DNA of 64,000 nt from Streptomyces sp. B21-105 (GCF_036898465.1 NZ_JARUMJ010000001.1:5270001-5334000); one strand, 5' to 3'. Numbered from the stretch's first letter, positions 1 through 8,805 are shown. The notes: generated from the sequence alone by a model not told the origin. Made by a program: numbers and translations.

Positions 1-800
1 CGCAACCGTGCGAAGGCGCGGTGCGCGTACGGGAAGGCGTAGACGCCGCACATGCCGAGCAGCGCGCCCGCCGAGGCGACCACCACCGCCGCCAGCAGAT
101 CCGCCCAGCCGGGCTGCCCGAACGGGGGCAGGTGCATGTCGAAGCTCGGATCGGCCAGCAGGGTGGTCGTCATCGCGCCGGCCGCGGCGGCGACCAGCGG
201 GGTGAAGACGCTGTCCCACAACGGCCCCTCGGTCTGCCGTCCCGCCAGCGCTTCGGAGATGAGCAGCGCCGCAGCCACCGGCGTGCCGAAGAGCGCGCCG
301 ATGGTCGCCGCCTCCGCGAGCATCACCCACAGCGCGCCCGGCGCCTGCGGCCGCAGCCGGTGGCCGAGCCAGAAGACGACCGCCACGTTGACGGCGATGA
401 TCGGGTTCTCCGGGCCCAGGCTGGGCCCGCCCGCCAGCATCAGGGCCGTCGCCACCAGCAGCCCCGGCAGCACCACCGGCGGCAGCACGCGCGCGTCCAG
501 CCCCATGGTCGCCGGGTCGGGACCGGCGTGCCCCGGCGCCTTCCACACCACCAGCCCCACCAGCACGCCCGTCATGGTGAGCATGACCATCATCCACAGC
601 ACCGAGTACCGGCCCACGCCGGTTGCGTCCGGGAGGTTCTGCCACAGCACGTGCTGGAGCTGGTCCGCCACCCCCTCCACGAGCAGGAGCAGCAGGCTCG
701 CCAGCACGCCGACGGCGAGAGCGGGCAGGATCGACGGCAGCAGGGTGCGTGCCGGGGTCGCCGGAGGGCGGGGCGGCTGCACTGCGGGGTCCTGGGCCAC
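1..800 (-). CDS. ClC-type ion channel/transporter, partial (3' end outside window)
   Basis: The minus-strand frame opens at a GTG at 800 and stays open to the window edge, giving 266 codons without the C-terminus. The translation is a polytopic membrane protein with at least six hydrophobic stretches. A glycine/proline-rich GPSLGPENP motif lies about 135 residues in and resembles the anion-selectivity loop (GxSxGPE) of ClC chloride channels and H+/Cl- exchangers. The overall look is closest to the YfeO-like branch of putative ion channels. It would sit in the cytoplasmic membrane and move chloride or another anion. It is transcribed away from tipA, so the 170-bp gap carries both promoters. 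An overlapping GTG six bases upstream is in another frame and was not used. ClC membership is a motif-based inference. Confidence 0.72.
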   Translation of the reverse strand, partial: MAQDPAVQPPRPPATPARTLLPSILPALAVGVLASLLLLLVEGVADQLQHVLWQNLPDATGVGRYSVLWMMVMLTMTGVLVGLVVWKAPGHAGPDPATMGLDARVLPPVVLPGLLVATALMLAGGPSLGPENPIIAVNVAVVFWLGHRLRPQAPGALWVMLAEAATIGALFGTPVAAALLISEALAGRQTEGPLWDSVFTPLVAAAAGAMTTTLLADPSFDMHLPPFGQPGWADLLAAVVVASAGALLGMCGVYAFPYAHRAFARL

Positions 801-907
801 GGGCTCACGATAAGCGGGCAAGACAGGCAAAGCGGACGCGACATCCGGACGGCGGCGGACGAGGAGGCTTCCGGGAAGGCGCCTGAGGACTGGGGGAGGA
901 ATCCGGC

Positions 908-938
908 TTGCACCTCACGTGGCGTGAGGACGCACCGT
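908..938 (+). promoter_or_regulatory. tipA promoter with TipAL operator
   Basis: A TTGCAC -35 hexamer (908-913) is followed by a perfect inverted repeat, CCTCACG-N3-CGTGAGG (913-929). A weak -10 (CACCGT, 933-938) follows after a 19-bp spacer. A long 19-bp spacer with a dyad inside it is the hallmark of promoters activated by MerR-family regulators. The layout closely matches what I remember of the thiostrepton-inducible ptipA of S. lividans. The dyad is seen directly; TipAL binding is inferred from the family and from the next gene. Confidence 0.8.
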
Positions 939-968
939 GGAGCGCGTACCGAGAAGGGAGCGGACGAA

Positions 969-1730
969 GTGAGTTACTCGGTAGGACAGGTCGCCGGATT
1001 CGCCGGTGTCACGGTGCGCACGCTGCACCACTACGACGACATCGGCCTGCTCGTCCCCGGCGGGCGCAGCCACGCGGGTCACCGGCGCTACGAGGAGGCC
1101 GACCTCGACCGGCTGCAGCAGATCCTGTTCTACCGCGAGCTCGGCTTCCCGCTCGAGGAGGTCGCGGCCCTGCTCGACGACCCGGCGGCCGACCCGCGCG
1201 CGCACCTGCGCCGCCGGCACGAACTGCTGACCGCCCGGATCGAGAAGCTGCAGAAGATGGCCGAGGCCGTGGAACACGCCATGGAGGCGAAGCAGATGGG
1301 CATCAACCTCACGCCCGAGGAACGGTTCGAGGTCTTCGGCGACAAGGACCCGGAGCAGCACGCCGGGGAGGCGGAGCAGCGCTGGGGCGGCACCGAGGCC
1401 TACGCCGAGACGCAGCGCCGGGTCGCCGGCTACACCAAGGAGGACTGGAGACGCGTCAAGGCCGAGGTCGACGACTGGGAGCAGCGCTACGTCGCCCTGA
1501 TGACCGCAGGGGAGGCGGCGACCGGCGAGTCCGCCATGGACCTGGCCGAGGAACACCGTCGGCACATCGGTGTGTGGTACTTCGAGTGCTCCTACGAGAT
1601 GCACCGGTGCTTCGCAGAGATGTACGTCACCGACGAGCGCTTCAAGGCCTACTACGACTCCATGCGCCCGGGGCTCGCCGAGCACCTGAAGGAGGCGATC
1701 GTCGCGAACGCGGCGCGCCACGACGCGTGA
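969..1730 (+). CDS. tipA: MerR-family thiopeptide-responsive regulator TipAL
   Basis: This 253-residue protein matches the known length of S. lividans TipAL. Residues 1-75 are a MerR winged-helix DNA-binding domain (VGQVAGFAGVTVRTLHHYD). A coiled-coil dimerisation helix follows at about 76-108, and residues 110-253 form the TipAS drug-binding domain. Cys207 and Cys214 are both present in the C-SYEMHR-C context; in TipA proteins the second cysteine bonds covalently to thiostrepton-type antibiotics. Binding turns on the gene's own promoter. The GTG start at 969 has a GAAGGGAG ribosome site. The dyad just upstream indicates autoactivation. It is divergent from the ClC gene and convergent with ybjQ. 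Confidence 0.95.
   Translation: MSYSVGQVAGFAGVTVRTLHHYDDIGLLVPGGRSHAGHRRYEEADLDRLQQILFYRELGFPLEEVAALLDDPAADPRAHLRRRHELLTARIEKLQKMAEAVEHAMEAKQMGINLTPEERFEVFGDKDPEQHAGEAEQRWGGTEAYAETQRRVAGYTKEDWRRVKAEVDDWEQRYVALMTAGEAATGESAMDLAEEHRRHIGVWYFECSYEMHRCFAEMYVTDERFKAYYDSMRPGLAEHLKEAIVANAARHDA
1296..1730 (+). CDS. Internal start for the drug-binding form TipAS
   Basis: An in-frame ATG at codon 110 of tipA is preceded by GGAGGCGAAGCAG, a good ribosome site. It would give a 144-residue product lacking the DNA-binding domain. This is the size and start known for TipAS of S. lividans, which is made in excess and sequesters thiopeptides. Use of this start here is inferred from conservation. Confidence 0.75.
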   Translation: MGINLTPEERFEVFGDKDPEQHAGEAEQRWGGTEAYAETQRRVAGYTKEDWRRVKAEVDDWEQRYVALMTAGEAATGESAMDLAEEHRRHIGVWYFECSYEMHRCFAEMYVTDERFKAYYDSMRPGLAEHLKEAIVANAARHDA

Positions 1731-1734
1731 GCGG

Positions 1735-1784
1735 TCGTGACCCGGGCGGGGCTGCTCCGGGGCGGGGCTACTCCCGGGTCACGA
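1735..1784. terminator. Inverted repeat between convergent tipA and ybjQ
   Basis: Perfectly complementary 12-nt arms (TCGTGACCCGGG at 1735-1746 and its complement at 1773-1784) flank a 26-nt GC-rich loop. The right arm lies inside the last codons of ybjQ. It could end transcription from both sides. There is no T-tract, which is usual in Streptomyces. Confidence 0.5.
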
Positions 1785-2133
1785 TCACGGCCGTCCCGTA
1801 CGCGCACACCTCCGTGCCGACGTCGGCGGCCTCCGTCACGTCGAAACGGAACGCGAGGACGGCGTTGGCCCCCCGCGCGCGTGCCTGCTCGACGAGCCGT
1901 TCCATGGCCTGGTTGCGGGTCTCCACGAGGGTCTTCGTCAACCCCTTGAGCTCGCCGCCGATCATCGACTTCAGGCCCGCGCCGATCTGGCTGCCCAGGT
2001 GCCGTGAGCGCACCGTCAGCCCGAAGACCTCGCCGATGACCTGCTGCACCCGGAAGCCGGGTACGTCGTTCGTGGTGACGACCAGTACGTCCGGCTCGGG
2101 GCCCTGCCCGCCGCCGTAATCATCGATGCCCAT
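1768..2133 (-). CDS. YbjQ/UPF0145 family protein
   Basis: A 121-residue cytoplasmic protein covering the whole YbjQ (UPF0145) family length. It has the typical VVTTNDVPGF start, the VIGEVFGLTVRSRHLG segment and the ending ANAVLAFRFDVTEAADVGTEVCAYGTAV. The fold is a small alpha/beta unit that assembles into rings. It has been called a putative heavy-metal-binding domain but no firm function is known. ATG at 2133 gives the usual MGIDDYGG start; an in-frame GTG two codons upstream is the alternative. No strong ribosome site is visible. It is divergent from the DedA gene and convergent with tipA. Confidence 0.9.
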   Translation of the reverse strand: MGIDDYGGGQGPEPDVLVVTTNDVPGFRVQQVIGEVFGLTVRSRHLGSQIGAGLKSMIGGELKGLTKTLVETRNQAMERLVEQARARGANAVLAFRFDVTEAADVGTEVCAYGTAVIVTRE

Positions 2134-2271
2134 GTTCACAGGTTTGACCAAGGAGAGGCACAGTGCATCCTGGGGGAGCCCCCGGGAACCTGGTCCCGCG
2201 GCACCGCGTTGATAGCTTTGGGCGGCCAGGTCGCCCACCGACCGCCTTCACCCCTCAGGAGCCCGGAACCC

Positions 2272-3297
2272 GTGACTACCCTCGCCCTCGGCCCCGAGTG
2301 GATTACTCCGGACTATCTGATCTCGACGTTCGGCCTGGTCGGCATCCTGGTCATCGTCTTCGCCGAGTCGGGCCTGTTCGCCTTCCTGCCGGGCGACTCC
2401 CTGCTGTTCACCGCCGGTCTGCTGGTTGCCGACGGCAAGTGGATCCACCAGCCGCTGTGGCTGGTGTGCACCCTGATCGTGGTCGCGGCCGTCCTCGGCG
2501 ACCAGGTGGGTTATCTCATCGGCAAGTTCTTCGGACCGAAGCTCTTCAGCCGGCCCGACTCCAAGCTCTTCAAGAAGGAGAACCTGGACAAGGCCCACGA
2601 GTTCATCGAGCGCTACGGCCCCAAGGCGATCGTGCTGGCCCGTTTCGTCCCCATCGTGCGCACCTTCGCGCCGATCATCGCCGGCGCCGGCCGCATGAAA
2701 TACCGCACGTTCATCACGTACAACGTGGTCGGCGGCATCCTGTGGGGCACGGGCGTCACGGTCGCGGGCTACTTCCTCGGCCAGATCGACCTCATCAAGG
2801 AGAACGTCGAGGCGATCCTGGTCCTGATCGTCCTCATCTCGGTCGTCCCGGTGGTCATCGAGGTCCTCAAGGCCCGCAAGGAGGCCCGCAACGCCTCGGC
2901 CGCGCAGGAGGAGCCCGCCCGGCACGAGCCCGCCCGGCAGCAGGCGCAGCACTCGCCGTACGGGCAGTCCCCGGTCATGGACGACGCGACGACCCAGCTC
3001 CGCCGCATCGACCAGCAGCAGCCGTACGGCGACCAGGGCCACCGCGAGCACCAGGGCCACCACGGCCACCAGAACGGGCACGGCCACCAGAGCGGCCAGG
3101 ATCACCAGAACGGCCAGGGCCAGACCTACGAGAACGAGTACTACGGCCGGCCGTACCCGCAACAGCAGCAGAACCCCCAGCAGCAGTACCCCCAGGAGTG
3201 GCAGCAGCAGCCCGCCCAGCAGCAGCCCCCGCAGCAACAGCAGCCGTACGACGGCGCCCGGCACAACGGCCAGTACCCCCACAACCAGGGGTACTAG
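2272..3297 (+). CDS. DedA-family membrane protein with long Gln/His-rich tail
   Basis: Residues 1-205 form a DedA (SNARE-associated/VTT) membrane protein with the family motifs E-x-G-LFAFLPGDSLLFTAG near 35 and ARFVPIVRTFAPIIAGAGRM near 125. At least four hydrophobic segments end near residue 205. Members act as lipid flippases or proton-coupled transporters; the undecaprenyl-phosphate role of relatives is family knowledge. The last ~130 residues are a hydrophilic tail with 3-residue periodicity (GHQ/NGH/SGQ/NGQ) and runs of QQ and QQQ, well beyond the usual ~200-residue length. The GTG at 2272 has CAGGAG upstream; the longer frame from 2209 lacks a site. Confidence 0.88.
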   Translation: MTTLALGPEWITPDYLISTFGLVGILVIVFAESGLFAFLPGDSLLFTAGLLVADGKWIHQPLWLVCTLIVVAAVLGDQVGYLIGKFFGPKLFSRPDSKLFKKENLDKAHEFIERYGPKAIVLARFVPIVRTFAPIIAGAGRMKYRTFITYNVVGGILWGTGVTVAGYFLGQIDLIKENVEAILVLIVLISVVPVVIEVLKARKEARNASAAQEEPARHEPARQQAQHSPYGQSPVMDDATTQLRRIDQQQPYGDQGHREHQGHHGHQNGHGHQSGQDHQNGQGQTYENEYYGRPYPQQQQNPQQQYPQEWQQQPAQQQPPQQQQPYDGARHNGQYPHNQGY

Positions 3298-3312
3298 CGC
3301 GCGGGTGCCTGG

Positions 3313-3340
3313 GGCGCGGGGGCGTCAGAACCCCCGCGTC
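3313..3340. terminator. Bidirectional hairpin between the DedA and ThrE genes
   Basis: CGCGGGGG (3315-3322) and CCCCCGCG (3331-3338) form a perfect 8-bp stem with an 8-nt loop. A G-T and a G-C pair can extend it outward. The stop codon of the convergent exporter gene sits in the loop. It probably terminates both genes. Confidence 0.55.
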
Positions 3341-4986
3341 CGCTTGGCGGCCCGCCGCTTGTCGGCGGAGCCCACCCGCAGGAACAGCCGCGAGATCTCG
3401 GAACCGAGGTTCACCCCGATGGCGATGGCCATCGCCAGTGCCGCGGCCTTGGTGATCGACACCAGCCCCGCGTCCACCTCGTTCTGCGCGATCGACAACA
3501 GCCCGAAGTAGGTGGCCGATCCGGGCAGCAGCGGCCCGATCGCGGCGGTCGTGTACGGCAGCGCGGACGCGAACCGGTAGCGCGACAGCAACTGCCCGAA
3601 CAGCCCCACCACCCCGGCGGCGACGGCCGTGGAGGCCACCGGCGAGATGTCACCGGCGTAGTACATCGCGCCGTACACCGACCAGGCCACCCCGCCGTTC
3701 AGCGTCACGGCCAGCACGGTGGACCGTTCCTGCTGGAGCAGCACCGCGAACGTCAGGGACAGCAGCATGGACGCGCCGATCTGCCACAGCGGCCGCTTGG
3801 AGACGCCCAGCGACACGTCCGGGTTGAGATGCGCGCCGAGCTGAACCCCGACGTAGAGCATCACCAGCACGCCGATCACGATGCCCACGAAGAAGTACAT
3901 GACCTCCAACAGGCGTGCCGCCGCGGTGATGTAGAAGCCCGTCAGGCCGTCCTGGACGCCCGCCACCAGCGCCCGCCCGGGCAGCAGCGCGAACAGCCCG
4001 CCGGTGATGACCGCGGACGCCTTCACGTCGACGTCCGCCAACGTGAGCGCGATGCCTATCGCGGCCGGCGGCATCGCCGCCACCAGGAACTGGTAGAACT
4101 CCGGCAGTCCGCGCCCCGCGCACAGCCACGCCAGCCGGTCGCCGAGCATCGCGCCGAGCAGAGCCGCCACGAACACGACCGCGTCACCGCCGACCAGCAC
4201 CGAGGCCGCGCCCGCGAGCAGTCCGCTCGCGGACGTCAGCACCCAGGTCGGGTAGGGGTGCCGGTTGCGGCGTATCTCCGCCAGGCGCCGGTAGGCGTCC
4301 TCCAGGGAGAGGTGGGTGTCGGCGTCGCTCAGGTCGTCCACGAGCTGGAAGACGGCCGCCAGGCGCGTGTAGTCGGTGCCCCGGCGGCGCACCGTCCGCG
4401 ACGCCGTCACCGGGTCCTCCACCAGGGACGGCTGGTACGAGATGGCCAGCAGCGTGAACGTGACGTTGGGCTCGCAGCGGTCCAGCCCGTAGGAGCGGCA
4501 GACCGCGAACATGGCGGCCTCCACGTCCTCGGCGCCCTCCCCGCCCGCCAGCAGCAGTTCGCCGATGCGCAGCGTGAGGTCGAGCACGCGCGGGACGGCC
4601 GGGCCGCCCTCCTCCGTCTTCGGTCCCGGCTCCGGCGCGGGCCGCTCGGTGACCGGCATCCGCAGCATCGTGCGCATCCGGTCCTGCCAGGGCAGGTCCT
4701 TGGTCAGGCTCACCAGCGGGACGCCGGCGGCCGGCGTGAAGGCGGCCGGCGCCTCCCGGGCGCTGTAGGTGCTCGGCACGCTGAACGCCGATCCCTCGCC
4801 CTCCCCGGCGGCCGGCTGGCTCACGTCCAGCCCCTGCGGAACGGCGAACTCCGAGGTGGTCTCGGGTTCCCCGCCGGTTCTGGGGACGGTCAGCCCCACC
4901 GGCATCGCGAACTCGGACGTGATCTCGGGATCGAAGGCGGTCCTCGCCTCGTCCGACTGCGGTTTGCGATTCTCCGCCTCCGACAC
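3325..4986 (-). CDS. Threonine/serine exporter family protein (ThrE type)
   Basis: A 553-residue protein with the ThrE architecture. A cytoplasmic regulatory-like half follows residue ~135 (RVLDLTLRIGELLLAGGEGAE), then ten or so hydrophobic segments from about 255 to 530 (ThrE and ThrE_2 regions). It probably exports threonine/serine or small peptides across the inner membrane by proton exchange. The first ~100 residues are hydrophilic and carry a degenerate repeat, TSEFAMPVGL then TSEFAVPQGL, echoed by SAFSVP. The GTG start at 4986 has an AGGGAGC ribosome site eight bases upstream. It is alone on its strand, convergent with the DedA gene and followed upstream by ppa in the same direction. 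Confidence 0.85.
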   Translation of the reverse strand: MSEAENRKPQSDEARTAFDPEITSEFAMPVGLTVPRTGGEPETTSEFAVPQGLDVSQPAAGEGEGSAFSVPSTYSAREAPAAFTPAAGVPLVSLTKDLPWQDRMRTMLRMPVTERPAPEPGPKTEEGGPAVPRVLDLTLRIGELLLAGGEGAEDVEAAMFAVCRSYGLDRCEPNVTFTLLAISYQPSLVEDPVTASRTVRRRGTDYTRLAAVFQLVDDLSDADTHLSLEDAYRRLAEIRRNRHPYPTWVLTSASGLLAGAASVLVGGDAVVFVAALLGAMLGDRLAWLCAGRGLPEFYQFLVAAMPPAAIGIALTLADVDVKASAVITGGLFALLPGRALVAGVQDGLTGFYITAAARLLEVMYFFVGIVIGVLVMLYVGVQLGAHLNPDVSLGVSKRPLWQIGASMLLSLTFAVLLQQERSTVLAVTLNGGVAWSVYGAMYYAGDISPVASTAVAAGVVGLFGQLLSRYRFASALPYTTAAIGPLLPGSATYFGLLSIAQNEVDAGLVSITKAAALAMAIAIGVNLGSEISRLFLRVGSADKRRAAKRTRGF

Positions 4987-5102
4987 TCAGCAACGCTCCC
5001 TGAACGACACCTTCCGTAGGCCTCAGTATGCGCACAGACGCCCGAGAGGGCCGTACGCGCATGCGTGCGGCCCTCTCGTCGACATCAGAGGCGACCGGGG
5101 CC

Positions 5103-5594
5103 TCAGTGACCGCCCTGGTCCTTGAAGCGCTTGTAGGACCGCTCGATCTCGGCCTCGGCGTCGGTGCGGCCGACCCAGTCGGCGCCCTCGACGGACTTGC
5201 CGGGCTCCAGGTCCTTGTAGACCTCGAAGAAGTGCTGGATCTCCAGCCGGTCGAACTCCGACACGTGGTGGATGTCGCGCAGGTGCTCCACGCGCGGGTC
5301 CGTCGACGGGACGCACAGCAGCTTGTCGTCGCCGCCGGCCTCGTCGGTCATCCGGAACATGCCGATCGCGCGGCAGCGGATCAGACAGCCCGGGAACGTG
5401 GGCTCGTCCAGGATGACCAGCGCGTCCAGCGGGTCACCGTCCTCGCCGAGGGTGTTCTCGACGAATCCGTAGTCGGTCGGGTAGGCGGTCGAGGTGAAGA
5501 GTCGACGGTCCAGGCGGATCCGACCGGTCTCGTGGTCCACCTCGTACTTGTTCCGCGAACCCTTCGGAATCTCGATCGTGACGTCGAACTCCAC
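5103..5594 (-). CDS. ppa: Inorganic pyrophosphatase (family I)
   Basis: 163 residues, typical for a family I soluble pyrophosphatase. It hydrolyses PPi to phosphate and so pulls nucleotide and polymer synthesis forward. The signature D-G-D-P-L-D-A-L-V is at about 55-63, with the conserved [15 protein letters not shown] near 20 and YPTDYGF near 43; the aspartates bind Mg2+. The GTG at 5594 is chosen because GGAGGA lies six bases upstream and the protein then begins [12 protein letters not shown] as in its relatives; the longer reading frame would consume the ribosome site. It is divergent from dacB with an 85-bp gap. Confidence 0.95.
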   Translation of the reverse strand: MEFDVTIEIPKGSRNKYEVDHETGRIRLDRRLFTSTAYPTDYGFVENTLGEDGDPLDALVILDEPTFPGCLIRCRAIGMFRMTDEAGGDDKLLCVPSTDPRVEHLRDIHHVSEFDRLEIQHFFEVYKDLEPGKSVEGADWVGRTDAEAEIERSYKRFKDQGGH

Positions 5595-5679
5595 CGGTGG
5601 CTCCTCCATGATCAACACATAGTTCTGGTGGTTAAGTGTCCCTCACGCCGGTGTGTGATCGCGAAAGGGGCTGGTGTTC

Positions 5680-7338
5680 GTGCCGGAGCTGAGGCCTTGG
5701 CGGGCCGCGAGACCGCACGTGGTGCGGGTCACGGACGCCGTGAGACCCCGTCTGGCACGGGCTGCAGGGATCGTACGGCCTCGTCTCGCGCGCGTGGCGG
5801 CGAGCGCGGGGCCGCAGGTCGCACGGCTCACGCGGGTCGCGAGGCCGCAGCTCGCGCGGCTCACCGGGACCGGTCCGAACGCCCGGTCCTGGCAGTACGG
5901 CGCGGGCGCGGCGACCGTGGGACTGGCGCTGGCCGCCGGTGTGGTGACCGTCGCCGGTCCCTGGGACGCCACCGGTCAGCGTACGGCCGAGCGGGACCGG
6001 GCGACCGCCCTCGCACGGACGGGTGGCGGAGATCACGGACGTACGGCGGATTCGTCCCGTACGTCCACCGCCGCGGCCGGTGCGCCGCGCCCCGCCCCCA
6101 GCGCCGCCTCCGTCCTGGTCGGCCTCGGCGGCGGCGTCACCGTCGTCAAGTCCGCACCGAACGCCGTGCCGACGGGCGCGGGCGTCGCGGGCGTCCTGAA
6201 CCCCCTCCTGGCCGACCCGGTCCTCGGCGCGCGGCACGCCGCCGCGGTCGTCGACGTCGCCACCGGCAAGCACCTGTACGGCGCCGGGGCCGGGACGGGG
6301 CTGACGCCGGCCTCCACCACGAAGATCGCCACCGCGGTCGCCGCGCTCTCCGCGATGGGCGGCGAGCACCGCCTCACCACCCGCACGGTGCTCGAACCCG
6401 ACACCAAGGAGCTCGTGCTCGTCGGCGGCGGCGACCCCACCCTCACGGCCCGCGACGACGACCGCGCGGGCTGGGCCGGTCTGCGCGCCCTCGCCGCGTC
6501 CTCCGCCGCCGCCCTGAAGAAGCGCGGCCTCACCCACGTGACGCTGTCGTACGACACGACCCTGTACGCGGGCAGCGAAGTTCATCCCATCGGGCCCAAC
6601 GGCAACCTCGCCCGTGTCACCGCCCTGTCCGCCGACGAGGGCCGCCCCGACGGCTCCACCAGCGGTCCGGTCACGCGCGTGCCCGACCCCGCGGCCGACG
6701 CGACCCGCACGTTCGCCGCGTTTTTGAAGGCCGACGGCATCACCACGACGCCCCCCGGCCCCTCCAAGGCCACCACGCGCGCGAAGAGCCTCGCCTCGGT
6801 CTCCTCGCCGCCGCTTTCGGTCCTGGTCGAGCGGATGCTGACCAACAGCGACAACGACATCGCCGAGGCCCTCGCCCGGCACACCGCCCTCGCGACCGGC
6901 GTCCGCGCCGACTTCGCGGGCGGCGGCGCCGCGGTCCGGGCCCAGTTGAAGAAGCTCGGGCTGCCGACGGCCGGCGTCCGCATCAAGGACGGCAGCGGAC
7001 TCGACCGCCAGGACCGGATCACGGCGAACCTGCTGACCGCCCTCCTGGTGAAGGCCGGCGACCCGGCCCGTCCCGACCTGCGCCCCGTCCTCACCGGCCT
7101 GCCCGTCGCGGGCTTCACCGGCACCCTCGCCGACCGCTACAGGGACGGCGCGGCCGGCGTCGTCCGCGCCAAGACGGGCACCCTGACCGGCGTGAACGCC
7201 CTCGCCGGCACGGTCGTCGACCAGGACGGACGGCTCCTCGCCTTCGCCTTCCTGGCCGCCGGCACGACCGACGCGGGGGCGGCCCAGGCGGCGCTGGACA
7301 GGGCGGCCACGGCGCTCGCGGGCTGCGGCTGCCGCTGA
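5680..7338 (+). CDS. dacB: D-alanyl-D-alanine carboxypeptidase/endopeptidase (PBP4, S13)
   Basis: A 552-residue class C penicillin-binding protein. The SxxK motif STTK is at about 212-215, SDN near 390 and KTGT near 498, in the order and spacing of family S13. It trims D-Ala or cuts cross-links in peptidoglycan outside the membrane. One hydrophobic helix at about 75-93 is a signal anchor. The cytoplasmic part before it (residues 8-62) is five consecutive basic 11-residue repeats of consensus xxxRPxLARxx, which is unusual. The GTG at 5680 has AAAGGGG nine bases upstream; a GTG at 5674 is too close to that site. Confidence 0.9.
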   Translation: MPELRPWRAARPHVVRVTDAVRPRLARAAGIVRPRLARVAASAGPQVARLTRVARPQLARLTGTGPNARSWQYGAGAATVGLALAAGVVTVAGPWDATGQRTAERDRATALARTGGGDHGRTADSSRTSTAAAGAPRPAPSAASVLVGLGGGVTVVKSAPNAVPTGAGVAGVLNPLLADPVLGARHAAAVVDVATGKHLYGAGAGTGLTPASTTKIATAVAALSAMGGEHRLTTRTVLEPDTKELVLVGGGDPTLTARDDDRAGWAGLRALAASSAAALKKRGLTHVTLSYDTTLYAGSEVHPIGPNGNLARVTALSADEGRPDGSTSGPVTRVPDPAADATRTFAAFLKADGITTTPPGPSKATTRAKSLASVSSPPLSVLVERMLTNSDNDIAEALARHTALATGVRADFAGGGAAVRAQLKKLGLPTAGVRIKDGSGLDRQDRITANLLTALLVKAGDPARPDLRPVLTGLPVAGFTGTLADRYRDGAAGVVRAKTGTLTGVNALAGTVVDQDGRLLAFAFLAAGTTDAGAAQAALDRAATALAGCGCR

Positions 7339-7480
7339 CGTCGGGAGGGCGGGCCGCACCCGACGGCCGCGGCCCACCCCGGAGGCACCCCCCGAGGCAC
7401 CCCCGACCCCGACCCCGACATCTCCCTGACCGGCCTCCCGCGGCCTGCCCCCGGCGGCGGCGCTCACGTACGGTTGACGC

Positions 7481-8614
7481 ATGACGAGCATCGGTGGTGC
7501 TGCATCTGCGGGGATGGTCGACTGGAATCTGGCGGTGGCGACCGCGACCCGGCTGGTGCGGCCGGGCCCGGAAGTCAGCCGCGACGAGGCACGGGCCGTC
7601 GTCGCGGAACTGCGCCGGCACGCCAAGGCCTCGGAGGCGCACGTCCGGGGCTTCACCCGGATGGCCACCGAGGAGCTCCACGACACCCCCATCCTCGTCG
7701 TCGACCGCCCCGGTTGGGTGCGGGCCAACGTCGCGGGCTTCCGGGAGATCCTCAAACCCCTCCTGGACAAGATGCAGGAACGACGCGGCAACACCCCCGG
7801 GGGCGCGGTCCTCGGAGCCGTCGGCGGCAAGGTCACCGGCGTCGAACTCGGCATGCTGTTGTCCTTCCTGTCCTCCCGCGTCCTCGGCCAGTACGAGACC
7901 TTCGCGCCGGCCACCCGTGAACTCCCCGCCGGCGCGGGCGGCGGCGGGCGGCTTCTGCTCGTCGCGCCGAACATCGTCCACGTGGAACGCGAACTCGACG
8001 TCCACCCCCACGACTTCCGCCTCTGGGTCTGCCTCCACGAGGAGACGCACCGCACGCAGTTCTCCGCCGTGCCCTGGCTGCGTGACCATCTCGAGGGAGA
8101 GATCCAGTCGTTCCTGGGCGAGACCGACGTCGACCCCTCGACCTTCCTCGAGCGGGTCCGGGAAGCCGCCCAGTCCCTCGCCGGCGGCCGCCCCGAGGGC
8201 GAGGAGGACGACGGGGGCCACTCCCTGGTCGAACTCGTGCAGACGCCCGCCCAGCGCGAGATCCTCGCCCGCCTCACCGCCGTGATGTCCCTCCTCGAAG
8301 GCCACGCCGACTTCGTCATGGACGGCGTCGGCCCCGACGTCGTCCCGACCGTCGCCGAGATCCGCGAGAAGTTCCAGCAGCGCCGCGCCAAGGGCGCCTC
8401 CCGGCTCGACATCGCCCTGCGCAAGCTCCTCGGCCTCGACGCCAAGCTCAAGCAGTACCGGGACGGCGAACGCTTCGTGCGCGCCGTCGTCGACCAGGTC
8501 GGCATGGACGGCTTCAACCGCGTCTGGACCTCCCCGAACACACTTCCGACCAAGGCCGAGATCGGCAAACCGGCGGACTGGATCGCGCGCGTGCACCGCA
8601 AGGCCGAGTCGTGA
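7481..8614 (+). CDS. Zinc-dependent metalloprotease (F420-biosynthesis-associated family)
   Basis: A 377-residue soluble protein with a zinc-protease motif HEETH at 186-190 inside LWVCLHEETHRTQF. The flanking blocks ILVVDRPGWVRANVAGF (near 71) and EGHADFVMDGVG (near 273) are typical of the actinobacterial family annotated as coenzyme F420 biosynthesis-associated or zinc-dependent metalloprotease. The substrate is unknown. The gene sits between dacB and tilS, an order conserved in streptomycetes. The ATG at 7481 has no clear ribosome site. It could end in the same transcript as tilS, 191 bp away. Confidence 0.8.
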   Translation: MTSIGGAASAGMVDWNLAVATATRLVRPGPEVSRDEARAVVAELRRHAKASEAHVRGFTRMATEELHDTPILVVDRPGWVRANVAGFREILKPLLDKMQERRGNTPGGAVLGAVGGKVTGVELGMLLSFLSSRVLGQYETFAPATRELPAGAGGGGRLLLVAPNIVHVERELDVHPHDFRLWVCLHEETHRTQFSAVPWLRDHLEGEIQSFLGETDVDPSTFLERVREAAQSLAGGRPEGEEDDGGHSLVELVQTPAQREILARLTAVMSLLEGHADFVMDGVGPDVVPTVAEIREKFQQRRAKGASRLDIALRKLLGLDAKLKQYRDGERFVRAVVDQVGMDGFNRVWTSPNTLPTKAEIGKPADWIARVHRKAES

Positions 8615-8805
8615 CCTCGCGAAACCCGATGAGCCGAATCCGGCCGACGGCAGGCGAACGCCCCTTCAATCACCCGTCCGAGGGACCGTCGGCCCCGGGC
8701 AGGCGTGCAATGCTCGGGGAACGCCCCGGTTCTGTCACCATCTACACACTCTGAGTGACCGAACCCGGGCTCAGCCCCCGAAAACTTCATGAAGGGAACC
8801 GGACA

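Noticed and set aside
21..968. Long plus-strand frame running into tipA from position 21
   Set aside because: It is antisense to the ClC-type gene, has Arg/His-rich nonsense composition, and the true tipA start at 969 has a ribosome site and operator.
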